Counted from the stretch's first letter, positions 1 through 9,390 are shown. The stretch: DNA of 64,000 nt from JBBIWA01 sp037439425 (GCA_037439425.1 JBBIWA010000020.1:1-64000), one strand, 5' to 3'. A program made the numbers and translations. Notes: generated by a model from the letters alone, not told the origin.

Positions 1-250
1 GATCCGGCCCTGACAAGGGGGGCAAGCGCCCTTTGACCGATTCGTCGGAGAGTTTTTGGCCCCCGCGCAAAGCATTGCCGGCGCCGAGACGCTCGCAGAC
101 TCTGACGGCAGAGCACGGTAGCCGCAACACCAGGCGTATCAGTTCAGCTGGTGACTTGATCTTGCGGACACGAACAAAAGCTTTGCACTTGTAAGCCGAT
201 TCGATCAAGTCCGGCGGCAAATCTTTCAACAGTTCTTCATCCTGGCGCAC
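1..250 (-). CDS. Transposase N-terminal fragment (IS4-like), cut by the window edge
   Basis: This minus-strand reading frame is open from a GTG at 250 to the left edge, about 83 codons. The residues LPPDLIESAYKCKAF, a basic stretch with RKIKSPAELIRL, and LSDESVKGRL resemble the N-terminal DNA-binding region of IS4-type transposases, where a KSxxDLLRL segment and an LSDxxLLKRL segment are usual. The catalytic part, if present, lies outside the window. A tandem repeat block starts immediately upstream. The family call rests on a short N-terminal region only, and intactness cannot be judged. Confidence 0.42.
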   Translation of the reverse strand, partial: MRQDEELLKDLPPDLIESAYKCKAFVRVRKIKSPAELIRLVLRLPCSAVRVCERLGAGNALRGGQKLSDESVKGRLPPLSGPD

Positions 251-261
251 ATGGGCCTTGC

Positions 262-422
262 GCCGTGGAGCTTCACGTTTGTGGCTACACACGCGAGCGG
301 GAGCATTTTGAGAGGCCACGGCCTTGTGCCGTGGAGCTTCACGTTTGTGGCTACACAGGCGGGCAGGATCATTTTGAGAGGCCACGGCCTTGTGCCGTGG
401 AGTTTCACGTTTGTGGCTAGCC
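262..422. repeat. Tandem repeat, about 2.4 copies of a 66-nt unit
   Basis: The segment beginning GCCGTGGAGCTTCACG starts at 262, 328 and 394, a period of 66 nt. The first unit junctions carry a small hairpin (CCACGGC, loop CTTGT, GCCGTGG). Units differ by only a few bases. Short frames across it on both strands merely echo the repeat and are not taken as genes. Confidence 0.85.
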
Positions 423-463
423 ATCGACGTTTTTTCCTAAACGCTCTCAATTCGCGGTTACAG

Positions 464-608
464 TAGCCAGGATCGTGAGACTCAACTTTGAATTTCGGAT
501 TGCGAATTGCGAATTGCGGATTTGGTAGCAAGGATCGTGAGACTCCTCTTTGAATTTCGGATTGCGAATTGCGAATTGCGGATTTGGTAGCCAGGATCGT
601 GAGACTCC
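464..608. repeat. Tandem repeat, 62-nt unit with GAATTGC core
   Basis: Units begin with TAGCCAGGATCGTGAGACTC (or TAGCAAGG) at 464, 526 and 588, a period of 62 nt. Each unit holds a GGATTGCGAATTGCGAATTGC stretch split over two short words. The same GAATTGC words recur at about 9370 and 19315, so this is an interspersed repeat family of the genome. No gene is visible in it. Confidence 0.85.
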
Positions 609-833
609 ACGGCGCAAGGCCGTAGCATCTATTTACAGCCGTATCTGGCTAAGCGGGAATTGCTGACATCAGCGCGAGCGAATTCAGCTTGCCGCCACTT
701 CACCGAGGCGCGCTGCGAAACTGGCGCAGTGGCTGCTGTGGCTGATATACTTTGCTTGCCGAATTGCAGGTGCTCAAGTGCAAAGTTCGTCCTGTGAATT
801 CGCCAGGTCTGAATCAAAACCAACTCTCAAGCC

Positions 834-1286
834 ATGCGCAGCTGGTTTTATCAAGCAAACTTCTGTGCCGAGTGTGGCAACCGCTGCCCCCGGCGACAAT
901 GGTGGCAACACAGCTATCTGTGCGTCGACTGCGCGGCGCGAGTGGGCCGGCGCCGTTACCTTGTGCCTACTATCTGCGCCCTCTGTGGGTTGATAGTGGG
1001 ACTGGCACTAAACAGCAGGCAGCAAGAAAGTGCGCTTGAGCGCATCAGGTTACCTGGCCTAGCCGCTTCGCCTCTGGTCTCTGCGCTTGACGCCACGGCG
1101 CAGCTCAAACCAGCTCGACTCCCCGAACCAGAGCAGTATACGATTTGCGGAGCGCGAACCAAAAAAGGAACTCCCTGCCGCCGTCGGACTCGCCCTGGCC
1201 AACGCTGTGCTCAACACCAGGGACGACCTTCAATGCTGTCGGCCCCAACCCCACGTAGCGAAGCTTCCACCCTCAACCCACCATAA
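834..1286 (+). CDS. Small zinc-ribbon membrane protein, function unknown
   Basis: The 150-residue product starts with a four-cysteine zinc ribbon (CAEC near residue 11 and CVDC near residue 30), followed by a hydrophobic segment at about residues 44-58 (PTICALCGLIVGLAL). The C-terminal third holds a second Cys/His cluster, CGARTKKGTPC followed by RCAQHQG, a C-x9-C-x8-C-x2-H pattern compatible with another metal site. No enzyme motif is recognised. The ATG at 834 has no strong ribosome binding site, so the start is uncertain. Clean cysteine spacing makes a real gene likely. A Rho-independent terminator lies about 230 nt downstream. Confidence 0.6.
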   Translation: MRSWFYQANFCAECGNRCPRRQWWQHSYLCVDCAARVGRRRYLVPTICALCGLIVGLALNSRQQESALERIRLPGLAASPLVSALDATAQLKPARLPEPEQYTICGARTKKGTPCRRRTRPGQRCAQHQGRPSMLSAPTPRSEASTLNPP

Positions 1287-1586
1287 CCGGAAAGAGACTC
1301 TGCTTCGCTTCTCAAGCCTCATCGCCCCCCTTAAAATAATTCTCGACTTTCTCCAACCTCTTGTTGTCTAATTGCCTGTCACCTAGATGACCCGGCCCTC
1401 TTGAAAGGCGGTCAGGGGCGACCTCAAACACTCAAGCACAACAACCGCGATCGGAAGCGGAACTAATCTTTACCTTGTCCTGTTCATCAAGGGCTTTGCT
1501 GGGATGACCAAACAGCCCGCGCCAGCACTGAGCGCGGGCTTCGTCTTTTAAGCGAAGACCGTTCTGGCCCGCGCCTCTGAAGCCGC
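1287..1586. other. Gene-free spacer before the tRNA promoter
   Basis: I see no supported gene here. The only clear feature is the terminator hairpin at 1514-1549. Short frames crossing the region have no recognisable motifs. Confidence 0.5.
1514..1549 (+). terminator. Rho-independent terminator upstream of the tRNA
   Basis: A perfect 9-bp GC-rich stem (AGCCCGCGC / GCGCGGGCT) with a 9-nt loop is followed by TCGTCTTTT. It would end transcription coming from the small zinc-ribbon gene and insulate the tRNA promoter. Confidence 0.75.
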
Positions 1587-1615
1587 TTGACGCTTACTTG
1601 AGGCTTAACTAAGAT
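1587..1615 (+). promoter_or_regulatory. Sigma-70-like promoter for tRNA-Ile
   Basis: TTGACG at 1587-1592 and TAAGAT at 1610-1615 are separated by 17 nt. The expected start would lie near 1622, about 25 nt before the tRNA 5' end, which is a normal leader length. No other promoter candidate as good lies in the spacer. Confidence 0.6.
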
Positions 1616-1646
1616 GAACTGCGTCAGGCTATAGCTCTTTGTCAAT

Positions 1647-2029
<383 letters not shown>

Positions 2030-2470
2030 CTAACTGCCACCTCATACCCTCAATCAAAATGACCGATAAACCACCTCGGCCCCATAATAAATCATATCGT
2101 TAAGCTACTCAAGAACAAGCAGTTTAACATTTTCTATTCTTTTTGACCGATTTTAACTAGACTAAACACCTTGCTTGATTAATAATCGAGGGCGTCTTAC
2201 TGCTTCATCAACAATTGAAGTCCCGCGCCTGAGATGAAGTTTTCTGCCGGGCTTCAGAGCTAGACCTTAGCGAATAAGGGCGACGCGGGCGCAGCGAGTT
2301 TGCCAGCAGTCCAGCAGTATTACTTTGGGGCAGCCTCACACCCTCGCTCCCTACAGGCAGTCTCAAAGATCAGCGTCTCGTCTATCGGTACACGGACCGG
2401 CGTACCGCGTCGAGGGAGTTGGATTGAATCCAGTACCGCCCCCATCTGCAGGGCAAGGAGAAGGCTCCTT
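2030..2470. other. Gene-free spacer between tRNA and subtilase
   Basis: The first half is AT-richer than its surroundings and the second half GC-richer. The frame of the subtilase stays open upstream to 2300, but that extension has no signal-peptide or domain character and precedes a good ribosome binding site, so I leave it out. I recognise no riboswitch or RNA gene. Confidence 0.4.
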
Positions 2471-4414
2471 ATGCTACGCAAGGTGTGGTTGCTCGCGTTT
2501 CTTCTCTTAAGCTTAAGCCTCGCCCCTGTTGTTTCTTTCTCTTCTCGTCTCTCAAGCGGGAGTGCAGCTTCATCGGGTCAGACGACAAGAGCTGAGAAAG
2601 TTTCTCGCGATCTGGCTCAAGAAGCTGAGCGCGGCTTGTCAGCGGAGCCGGTTGACGTCCTTCTGGCAACCACCGAGGCAGCCACGTTGGCCGCTGACAA
2701 AATCAGTCGCCGTGGGGGTGCCATCAAACGGGTCTATGCTTCGTTGAACTATGTAGCGGCCAGTTTGCCACGCGGACAGATCAAGGAGTTGGCAGATGAT
2801 CCGGCGGTGCACTCACTTTCGCTTGACCGTCCCGTGCAGGCGCTATCACTGCCTGCGGCCCCCACTGTGGTCAACAGTCACATTCGTCAGGCCGTCGGCC
2901 TCCCACCTGCGGAGAGCGATAAGAAAAAAGCAGATGAGCTTGATGGAGCAGGGATTGGCCTTGCGATACTCGATAGCGGAATTGACGCCAACCACCATGC
3001 GATCAAGAGAGGGCGCAAATCAAAGGTCATCAATGTCAGTTTCGTTTCAGGTGATGATTCGACAGATGATAGATATGGGCACGGGACGCACGTTGCAACG
3101 TTGGCTGCCGGGACGGGCGAGGTAGCAGGTTTGGAAGCTCAGTTCACTGGCATCGCTCCGCAGGCGCAACTGATCAACGTGCGTGTGCTGGGTGATGAGG
3201 GAAGTGGCAAAACCAGCGATGTGATTGCCGGGATTGATTGGTGTATCGTTAACAAGGACCGCTACAACATTCGCGTGATCAATCTCAGTCTCGGCACCTC
3301 ATCTCCAGAGAGTTTCTTGACCGACCCGCTCTCTCAGGCTGCTGAGCGCGCGGTTCGCGCTGGCATTGTCGTTGTCGCGGCCGCAGGCAACAATGGGAAA
3401 GACAGTCAAGACCAGGCCATCTATAGTGGCATAGTCTCACCTGGCATCGCGCCCCTGGTCATCACTGTGGGGGCCACCAATACTCGGGGCACGGATGCAC
3501 GCTCCGATGACACGGTTACAAGTTATAGCTCCCGCGGGCCGACCTACATCGATCGGCTGATGAAGCCGGATCTGGTAGCGCCGGGCAACAAGTTGGTGGC
3601 AGCTGAGGCATCGAAAAACTACCTGGTGAGGACCTATCCCTGGCTGCATTACGATCCGAGCAGCAGCGGGCTGAATGATCGCTTGATGACGCTCAGTGGC
3701 ACTTCAATGGCGGCGCCCATTGTGAGTGGGATTGTCGCGCTTATGCTCCAGCAGAATCCTTCACTCTCTCCTGTGCTAGTCAAGGCGATTTTGCAGTACA
3801 CGGCCCAATACCTGCCACAGAATAATCTGGCCGAACAGGGTGCGGGCCAGGTCAATGCTGAAGGTGCTATCAGATTAGCTGCCGCAATCCGTCCAGACTG
3901 GATCAAACTCAGCAGTGGCGAGCCATTACTCATCGGCTCTATGCCTGAGGCTGTAAGCGAGATCGAGGGAGAGAAGTGCCGGTGGTTTAGCGGCATTTAC
4001 GCGGGCTATAACCACCTTGTGGCAGGGGAGGCCCTCTTTACGAAATATCAGCCGATCTATGGACTCAGTGTCAGTTGGGTTGGCAATCAAATTTTCGCCG
4101 GTGACAAGCTAGCGGCTGACACCACACTTCTCTCTGGCGGGATTAGTTCTATGGACCGATACATCACCCAAAACGGCGTCATCTGGGCTGACGGAGTCAT
4201 TTGGGCCGATGGCGTGATCTGGGCTGACGGAGTCATCTGGGCCGATGGCGTCATTTGGGCTGATAACACTGTTCAGGCCGACGGAGTGATCTGGGCCGAT
4301 GGCGTCATCTGGGCCGATACCATTATTGTGCCTGACGGGCGCACGCTGGGTCAGGCTCTGGCGCAAGCTCTGGCGCCACCAGCTGGCAATGCCCTGGTCA
4401 ACGGCGAGCATTAG
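2471..4414 (+). CDS. Secreted S8 subtilisin-like serine protease with GVIWAD C-terminal repeats
   Basis: The product is 647 residues. A signal peptide (MLRKVWLLAFLLLSLSLAP) is followed by an I9-like propeptide region (about 50-125) and the subtilase domain. The catalytic triad is Asp168 (AILDSGID), His204 (GHGTHVAT) and Ser412 (SGTSMAAP), with oxyanion Asn307 in AAGNNG. After a linker the C-terminal part carries nine hexapeptides, seven of them GVIWAD. The ATG at 2471 is preceded by AAGGAGAAGG and begins the signal peptide; a longer frame from 2300 is disfavoured. The protein is probably exported and self-processed. The role of the repeat tail is unknown, perhaps surface attachment or an aggregation-prone beta structure. 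The gene stands alone. Confidence 0.92.
   Translation: MLRKVWLLAFLLLSLSLAPVVSFSSRLSSGSAASSGQTTRAEKVSRDLAQEAERGLSAEPVDVLLATTEAATLAADKISRRGGAIKRVYASLNYVAASLPRGQIKELADDPAVHSLSLDRPVQALSLPAAPTVVNSHIRQAVGLPPAESDKKKADELDGAGIGLAILDSGIDANHHAIKRGRKSKVINVSFVSGDDSTDDRYGHGTHVATLAAGTGEVAGLEAQFTGIAPQAQLINVRVLGDEGSGKTSDVIAGIDWCIVNKDRYNIRVINLSLGTSSPESFLTDPLSQAAERAVRAGIVVVAAAGNNGKDSQDQAIYSGIVSPGIAPLVITVGATNTRGTDARSDDTVTSYSSRGPTYIDRLMKPDLVAPGNKLVAAEASKNYLVRTYPWLHYDPSSSGLNDRLMTLSGTSMAAPIVSGIVALMLQQNPSLSPVLVKAILQYTAQYLPQNNLAEQGAGQVNAEGAIRLAAAIRPDWIKLSSGEPLLIGSMPEAVSEIEGEKCRWFSGIYAGYNHLVAGEALFTKYQPIYGLSVSWVGNQIFAGDKLAADTTLLSGGISSMDRYITQNGVIWADGVIWADGVIWADGVIWADGVIWADNTVQADGVIWADGVIWADTIIVPDGRTLGQALAQALAPPAGNALVNGEH
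4175..4336 (+). repeat. 18-nt coding repeat (GVIWAD), nine units
   Basis: Nine consecutive 18-nt units occupy 162 nt within the subtilase gene. Seven encode GVIWAD and two are degenerate (NTVQAD and TIIVPD). Codon use alternates between neighbouring units (GCTGACGGA against GCCGATGGC), so the DNA also shows a 36-nt period, suggesting expansion by unequal exchange of two-unit blocks. Confidence 0.9.
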
Positions 4415-4596
4415 TTGAGAAGCACACTGATGCGGTGAGCAGAAGTTGCCCTACAGCCGAGTATCGAAGCGCCGTTTCCGGCCCCTCCGATAGCGCTTCC
4501 AGCTACTACTATAAGCTACCTGTTTGACCTGACGTGGGAGACAGGGTGGTCGAAACAGGTAATTTCACCTTGTCCCCAGCCGAAGGAATGCACGGC

Positions 4597-7116
4597 ATGA
4601 GTTCTCACCAATTAACCCCTCGCGTACTGACAGGCGGAGCTATCATCACCGCACTTGGCGCGATGGCCCTTGGGGCAGCAAGTATCCAACTCACCTGGCA
4701 CCCGCCCAGTCTTGATTACTTTCTCCTTGCCGGATTAACTATCATGACCTCTCAATGGGTAGTGAAGCTCCCTGGCTCGCCCGGCGCCATCAGCGCTTCT
4801 GAGACACTAATCTTTTTTGCTATCCTGCGCTATGGCGGTCCAGCGGCCACGCTCATTGCGGCGCTGGATGGCTTGCTGGCTTCACGCCTACTGATCGGCA
4901 GATCGCTGTCCCGGTACAAAGTTCTTTTCAATGTCGGCTTGCTCTCTCTCTCGGCCTATGTCGCCGGGATAATCTACCAGCAGACTCCTTGGCTGCTGAA
5001 TCGCTTTACCCATATGGCGCCAGATTCGAGCGCGCATCAGGTTGTGCCAGTCATCGCGATGGCGCTGGCCCACTATCTGGCTAACCTGGGATTGATGTCG
5101 GTCGTCACCTCGCTCAGCGAGGAGAAGCCCTTCATCAAGACCTGGCGACACCAATACCTGTGGATTTCGGCCTCCTATTTCGCTGCGGCTTCGACTGCGG
5201 TCTTCATTCAGATTCTGGTCAAACAGGTAGGTCTTTATGCATTAACGCTGAGCGCGCCCATCCTCGTGGTTCTCTACCTTGCCTATCGCAGTTACTCCGA
5301 GTACATCGAGGCTTCGCGTCGCAGCGCGGAAGCTGCGCACCGCCATGCCGAGGAGATGGCAGCGCTGCATCTGCGCACGATCGAGGCGCTGGCGATTGCG
5401 ATTGATGCCAAGGATCAGATCACTCATGACCATGTGCAACGCGTGCAGATTTATGCCGAGGGACTGGCGCGTGTCTTCGGCCTTGCACCTGCCGAGATAA
5501 AAGCGCTGCGCGCCGCTGCGCTGCTCCACGATATTGGCAAGCTCGCCGTGCCTGACTACATCCTCAATAAGCCGGGGCGGCTCACGGCGGCCGAGTTTGA
5601 GAAGATGAAGGTACATACTATCATCGGCGCCAGTATTCTGGAATGTGTCAGCTTTCCTTATCCGCTGGTGCCTATCGTCAAACATCACCACGAGCGTTGG
5701 GATGGCACCGGTTATCCTGGTGGATTGAAAGGTGAGCAGATCCCCATCACGGCACGCATCCTGGCAGTGGTAGACTGTTTTGACGCCGTGCGTGAGGATC
5801 GGCAGTACCGCAAAGGGCTCACCCGCGAGCAGGCAATCAATCTCCTACTCCAGGAACGCGGCAAGTGCTACGATCCCGAAGTGGTGGATGCCTTCCTTGC
5901 TCATCTCCCAGAATTTGAAAAGCGGATCGCTCAGCTCAAAGCTCGAGCCACCCCTTCGTTCAATATCCCGACCGAGAGTGAAGCGATGAAAGTAGCCCGT
6001 CCAGCTGCCGGATTGGCCAAAGAGATCTCACCGCCGCACTATCTGGGCGAGATCCGGGCCGCGCATCAGGAAGCCTTTGAACTGTTCGACCTCGCTCACG
6101 CCTTAAGCAGCACGCTTGACCTCAACAGCACTTGCGCGCTGTTGACAGAAAAGCTCACCTGTCTTGTTCCCATAGATACGTGCGCCATCTACCTCAAAGA
6201 CGAAGGCCAGGATTCAGCCTACGTCGCTTACGCGGTGGGACGTTACGCTGAGCGTCTCCTGGGATACAAAGCGATGCTAGGGCACGGCATCACTGGCTAT
6301 GTGCTCGCCACGGGCACACCGTTTTACGATGCTGCGGACCCAGCTTTGGATCTGGAAGGGCTGGGCCAGGAAGTGGAGCGAGCTTTCAAGGCAATTGCTG
6401 CTTATCCGCTGGCGAAGAATGACAAGATCATTGGTGCGATGACGCTGCTTTCTTCCCAACAGGAGCGCTACAGCCCCGAACAGTTGCGCCTCATCGAGAG
6501 GATCGTCTCACTGGCGGCCGATGCGCTTCACAATGCTATCGTACATCAACGCACCGAAGCTTGCGCCTTGACTGATGTGCTAACGGGACTTCCCAACTCG
6601 CGCGCTCTGGCTGGGGCATTTGAGCGTGAGCGGAGCCGTGCCGAGCGCTACGGCGGCACTCTCGTACTGCTCATGATGGACCTGGACGGTTTCAAACAGG
6701 TCAATGACCTCTTCGGCCATCAGGCTGGAGATCGGGTGTTACATGATGTGGCGCACTGCCTCAAACAGGAATTCCGCGCCGGTGACACGCTCATCCGCTA
6801 CGCTGGCGACGAGTTCATCGCCTTGCTCAATCTATCTGGAGAAGAGGCGACTAAGGAGTTGATCCATCGGATCCAAAATCGGATTGATGGCTATCGCCAC
6901 CTTGTCCAGGGTCAGGAAGCTCAGATCGGGATAAGCATTGGCTATGCGGTCTATGGTAAAGATGGCCGGAGGCTGGAGGAGTTGATGCAGGTGGCCGATA
7001 GCGACATGTATCGCAACAAGTACGACAGGAAGAACCAGCTCCGGAGATGGAACGACGATCCTCAGCCTCCGCTTCACCCTCATTATGCTCAGGAGAGTGC
7101 TGTAGTAGTAAGGTGA
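4597..7116 (+). CDS. Membrane HD-GYP phosphodiesterase with GAF and GGDEF domains
   Basis: The 839-residue protein begins with a region of about seven hydrophobic helices (to about residue 235), then a short helical linker and an HD-GYP domain (LLHDIGKLAVPDY with HD at 311-312, followed by HHHERWDGTGYP). A GAF domain spans roughly 490-650, and a GGDEF domain follows with MMDLDGFKQVND and the signature AGDEF near residue 735. It is predicted both to break down and to make cyclic di-GMP, tuned by the GAF ligand or membrane signal. AGDEF variants can be active. The start at 4597 has AAGGA nine bases upstream; the frame is open further 5' to a GTG at 4534. No partner genes adjoin. Confidence 0.88.
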   Translation: MSSHQLTPRVLTGGAIITALGAMALGAASIQLTWHPPSLDYFLLAGLTIMTSQWVVKLPGSPGAISASETLIFFAILRYGGPAATLIAALDGLLASRLLIGRSLSRYKVLFNVGLLSLSAYVAGIIYQQTPWLLNRFTHMAPDSSAHQVVPVIAMALAHYLANLGLMSVVTSLSEEKPFIKTWRHQYLWISASYFAAASTAVFIQILVKQVGLYALTLSAPILVVLYLAYRSYSEYIEASRRSAEAAHRHAEEMAALHLRTIEALAIAIDAKDQITHDHVQRVQIYAEGLARVFGLAPAEIKALRAAALLHDIGKLAVPDYILNKPGRLTAAEFEKMKVHTIIGASILECVSFPYPLVPIVKHHHERWDGTGYPGGLKGEQIPITARILAVVDCFDAVREDRQYRKGLTREQAINLLLQERGKCYDPEVVDAFLAHLPEFEKRIAQLKARATPSFNIPTESEAMKVARPAAGLAKEISPPHYLGEIRAAHQEAFELFDLAHALSSTLDLNSTCALLTEKLTCLVPIDTCAIYLKDEGQDSAYVAYAVGRYAERLLGYKAMLGHGITGYVLATGTPFYDAADPALDLEGLGQEVERAFKAIAAYPLAKNDKIIGAMTLLSSQQERYSPEQLRLIERIVSLAADALHNAIVHQRTEACALTDVLTGLPNSRALAGAFERERSRAERYGGTLVLLMMDLDGFKQVNDLFGHQAGDRVLHDVAHCLKQEFRAGDTLIRYAGDEFIALLNLSGEEATKELIHRIQNRIDGYRHLVQGQEAQIGISIGYAVYGKDGRRLEELMQVADSDMYRNKYDRKNQLRRWNDDPQPPLHPHYAQESAVVVR

Positions 7117-7153
7117 AAGAAGAACAGGCCCCACCGGCAGTGATTTAAACCAG

Positions 7154-8014
7154 CTACTGGCTATTCCTGATCGCCTCAACCAGCCGCACTACTACGACCA
7201 TTTCAGCCACATCGTGGACGCGTACCAGACGAGCACCACGCAGGATAGCCACAGCAACGCTCGCAGCGGTGCCCATCAATCGCTCGCGCTCCAAATGGCG
7301 TTGGCTTTCGCCGAGATACTTTTCGAGCGTGCGCGGGATGAAAGATTTGCGCGACGGCCCCACCAGCACAGGTAAGCCGAATTCTGCTACCAGCCGGTCA
7401 AGCCCTGCGATGAGTTGCAAATTCTGCTCCGGCGTCTTGCCGAATCCGATGCCGGGATCGAGAATCAGTTTCTCGCGTGCGACGCCAGCGCGGTCAGCTC
7501 GCTCAATTGCTGCTCGCAATCCGCCAATCACCTCAGCGAAAATGTCCGCTGCTGGTGGAATTTGCTGCATCGTTTCGGGTGTCGCGCGCGAATGCATCAG
7601 TATCAGCCCGGCTCCGCTCTCGGCTGCCAGCTCAGCTAGTCGCACATCAAAGCGCAGCCCGCTGATATCGTTGATGATCTCCGCGCCGCGCTCGATTGCT
7701 GCTTGTGCAACTTCATACTTCGTCGTGTCAATCGAGATCGGAATTTGCAATCTGCCGCGCAAACTTTCCAGCACCGGCAACACCCGCTCCAGCTCGACCT
7801 CAAGGCTTACTGGCCTGGAACCGGGCCGAGTAGATTCACCGCCCAGATCCAGAATATCAGCGCCCTCGGCTTCGATCTCAAGCGCACGTGCCACAGCGCG
7901 CCGACAATCATAGTGCTGGCCGCCATCTGAAAAAGAGTCCGGCGTGACGTTGAGCACGCCCATCACCTGAAGGCGCGCCTCAAGCTCAAGAGTGGAACGT
8001 ATTAGCTTCATCAT
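7154..8014 (-). CDS. folP: Dihydropteroate synthase
   Basis: This enzyme condenses the pterin pyrophosphate with p-aminobenzoate to dihydropteroate in folate synthesis and is the target of sulfonamides. The 286-residue product shows MGVLNVTPDSFSDGG, the loop GGESTRPGS, NDISG, GPSRKSFI and the final RVHDV, all family hallmarks. The ATG at 8014 has AGGA eight bases upstream. The frame stays open to 8077, but that extension is encoded by a 9-nt tandem repeat (CQ-rich) and is probably untranslated. The gene is convergent with the HD-GYP gene, with 37 nt between stop codons, and has no folate neighbours. Confidence 0.95.
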   Translation of the reverse strand: MMKLIRSTLELEARLQVMGVLNVTPDSFSDGGQHYDCRRAVARALEIEAEGADILDLGGESTRPGSRPVSLEVELERVLPVLESLRGRLQIPISIDTTKYEVAQAAIERGAEIINDISGLRFDVRLAELAAESGAGLILMHSRATPETMQQIPPAADIFAEVIGGLRAAIERADRAGVAREKLILDPGIGFGKTPEQNLQLIAGLDRLVAEFGLPVLVGPSRKSFIPRTLEKYLGESQRHLERERLMGTAASVAVAILRGARLVRVHDVAEMVVVVRLVEAIRNSQ

Positions 8015-8021
8015 CAAGCAG

Positions 8022-8057
8022 TCCTGGCAGTTCTGGCAGCCCTGGCAGTCCTGGCGC
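8022..8057. repeat. Short 9-nt tandem repeat upstream of folP
   Basis: Four units of TCCTGGCAG or one-base variants run from 8022 to 8057. They sit just before the chosen folP start and would encode a repetitive CQxCQ stretch if translated. Confidence 0.7.
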
Positions 8058-8150
8058 CGCAATCGCGCGACCAACATTGCATCAGCTTCGCGCCGCTATT
8101 ATACTGCGCTCTATCCATTATTCACGTAGTTCAATGTAAGCCATCATCCT

Positions 8151-9239
8151 ATGCTCTGGAGACGTGAATTCCTGGCCTTAACGCTCTGCACTGTGGCCGC
8201 CCGCTACGCCTCTGCGCAACGAGGCGAGCATAGACCGCCGACTCAGCACCGCAGTCTGATCATTGATGGCTTGGGCGAAATCCATACCGAATACGATGCG
8301 GCTTTGCTTGATGAGATCCGCGCGAGTGGACTTCGCGGCTGCGTCATCACTGTTGGCAACCCGGCGCTGCACGGCCCTGAAGCTTTCGATGATATGAAGC
8401 GAGAGGTCGAGTCCTATGACCGTCACATCGCTGCCAACCCTACGCGGCTCTCGAAGGTGACGACCGTAGCTGATCTCAACCGCGCTGTTGAGTCCGGAAC
8501 GATCGGGCTGATCTACTACACACAGAACGCCGCGCCGATTCAGGACAACCTCGAGCGGCTGCGTGCGCTTTACGATCAAGGCGTGCGGATCGTGCAGCTC
8601 ACTTACAACACGCGCAATCTGTTGGGCGATGGCTGCCTGGAGCGCACGAACGCGGGATTGAGCAATTTCGGGTTGGAGGTGGTCGCGCGCTTGAACGAAA
8701 TGCGAATGCTTGTGGATGTCTCGCACTGCGGCGAAGCAACAACGCTCGACGCGATCAAACATTCCCACGCGCCTATTGCGATTACTCATGCCGGATGCAA
8801 GGCTGTTTACGATCATCCGCGCAACAAGAGTGACGAAGCGTTACGCGCGTTGGCCGACAAGGGCGGCGTGATTGGGATTTATCAAATCAATCCCTACCTG
8901 GGGCCGAAGGAGCGCAACACGCTCGAGGATTATCTGCGGCATGTTGACCACGCGATCAAAGTCGCCGGGATTGACCACGTCGGCATCGGCAGTGACCGCG
9001 AGCACCGGCGCATCCCCGACACGCCAGAGGAGAAGCAAAAGTTGATTGATGAACTATCGCGGCTGCGCCCGGTGACAGCCTCAACCTTTCGCTGGCCGTT
9101 CTTCATTGCCGAGCTTAATCATCCGCGACGCATGGAGACAATTGCAGCAGCCTTAGCTCGGCGAGGGCGGAAGTCAGCAGAGATTGATAAGCTGCTCGGT
9201 GGGAACTGGTATCGCCTCTTTCGAGAGACGATCAGGTGA
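8151..9239 (+). CDS. Exported M19 (membrane dipeptidase) family protein with altered metal site
   Basis: The 362-residue product starts with a Tat-like signal (WRREFLALTLCTVAARYASA). The fold assignment rests on LVDVSHCG, AITHAGCKAVYDHPRNKSDE and VGIGSD, which match the second half of the renal dipeptidase site (two His ligands, Arg and Asp). The usual first ligands differ: the DGHND motif reads DGLGE and the EGGH segment carrying the bridging Glu reads IYYTQN. It may therefore bind one metal or act on another substrate. There is no partner operon. The stop codon is followed within two bases by the interspersed R1 hairpin. It runs divergently from folP. Confidence 0.8.
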   Translation: MLWRREFLALTLCTVAARYASAQRGEHRPPTQHRSLIIDGLGEIHTEYDAALLDEIRASGLRGCVITVGNPALHGPEAFDDMKREVESYDRHIAANPTRLSKVTTVADLNRAVESGTIGLIYYTQNAAPIQDNLERLRALYDQGVRIVQLTYNTRNLLGDGCLERTNAGLSNFGLEVVARLNEMRMLVDVSHCGEATTLDAIKHSHAPIAITHAGCKAVYDHPRNKSDEALRALADKGGVIGIYQINPYLGPKERNTLEDYLRHVDHAIKVAGIDHVGIGSDREHRRIPDTPEEKQKLIDELSRLRPVTASTFRWPFFIAELNHPRRMETIAAALARRGRKSAEIDKLLGGNWYRLFRETIR

Positions 9240-9240
9240 G

Positions 9241-9390
9241 TTGAGTGCGCGGCGCGAGAGGAATAAGGAAAGTTATCAAACTGGCGGTTTGATAACTGAT
9301 TTTTCTTCTCGCAAAACACTCAAGTGAGGCTCAGTGATCCGGCGGCGGGCCGGTGAACTACGTTTGGGGATTTCGAATTGCGAATTGCGA
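9241..9390 (+). repeat. Interspersed element R1, copy A, with 83-nt inverted-repeat hairpin
   Basis: The first 83 nt (9241-9323) fold on themselves: TTGAGTG/CACTCAA at the ends, GCGAGAG/ CTTCTCGC inside and an 11-bp inner stem AGTTATCAAAC/GTTTGATAACT. The following GTGAGGCTCAGTGATCC to GAATTGC part is shared with copy B at 19186. The hairpin starts right after the dipeptidase stop codon, so it may also serve as a transcription terminator. Confidence 0.85.

Noticed and set aside
2300..2470. Extended 704-residue form of the subtilase
   Set aside because: The extra 57 residues precede a clear signal peptide, and a strong ribosome binding site lies directly before 2471.
7269..7913. Plus-strand frame of 214 residues antisense to folP
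   Set aside because: It mirrors codon bias of folP on the other strand and has no recognisable domain.
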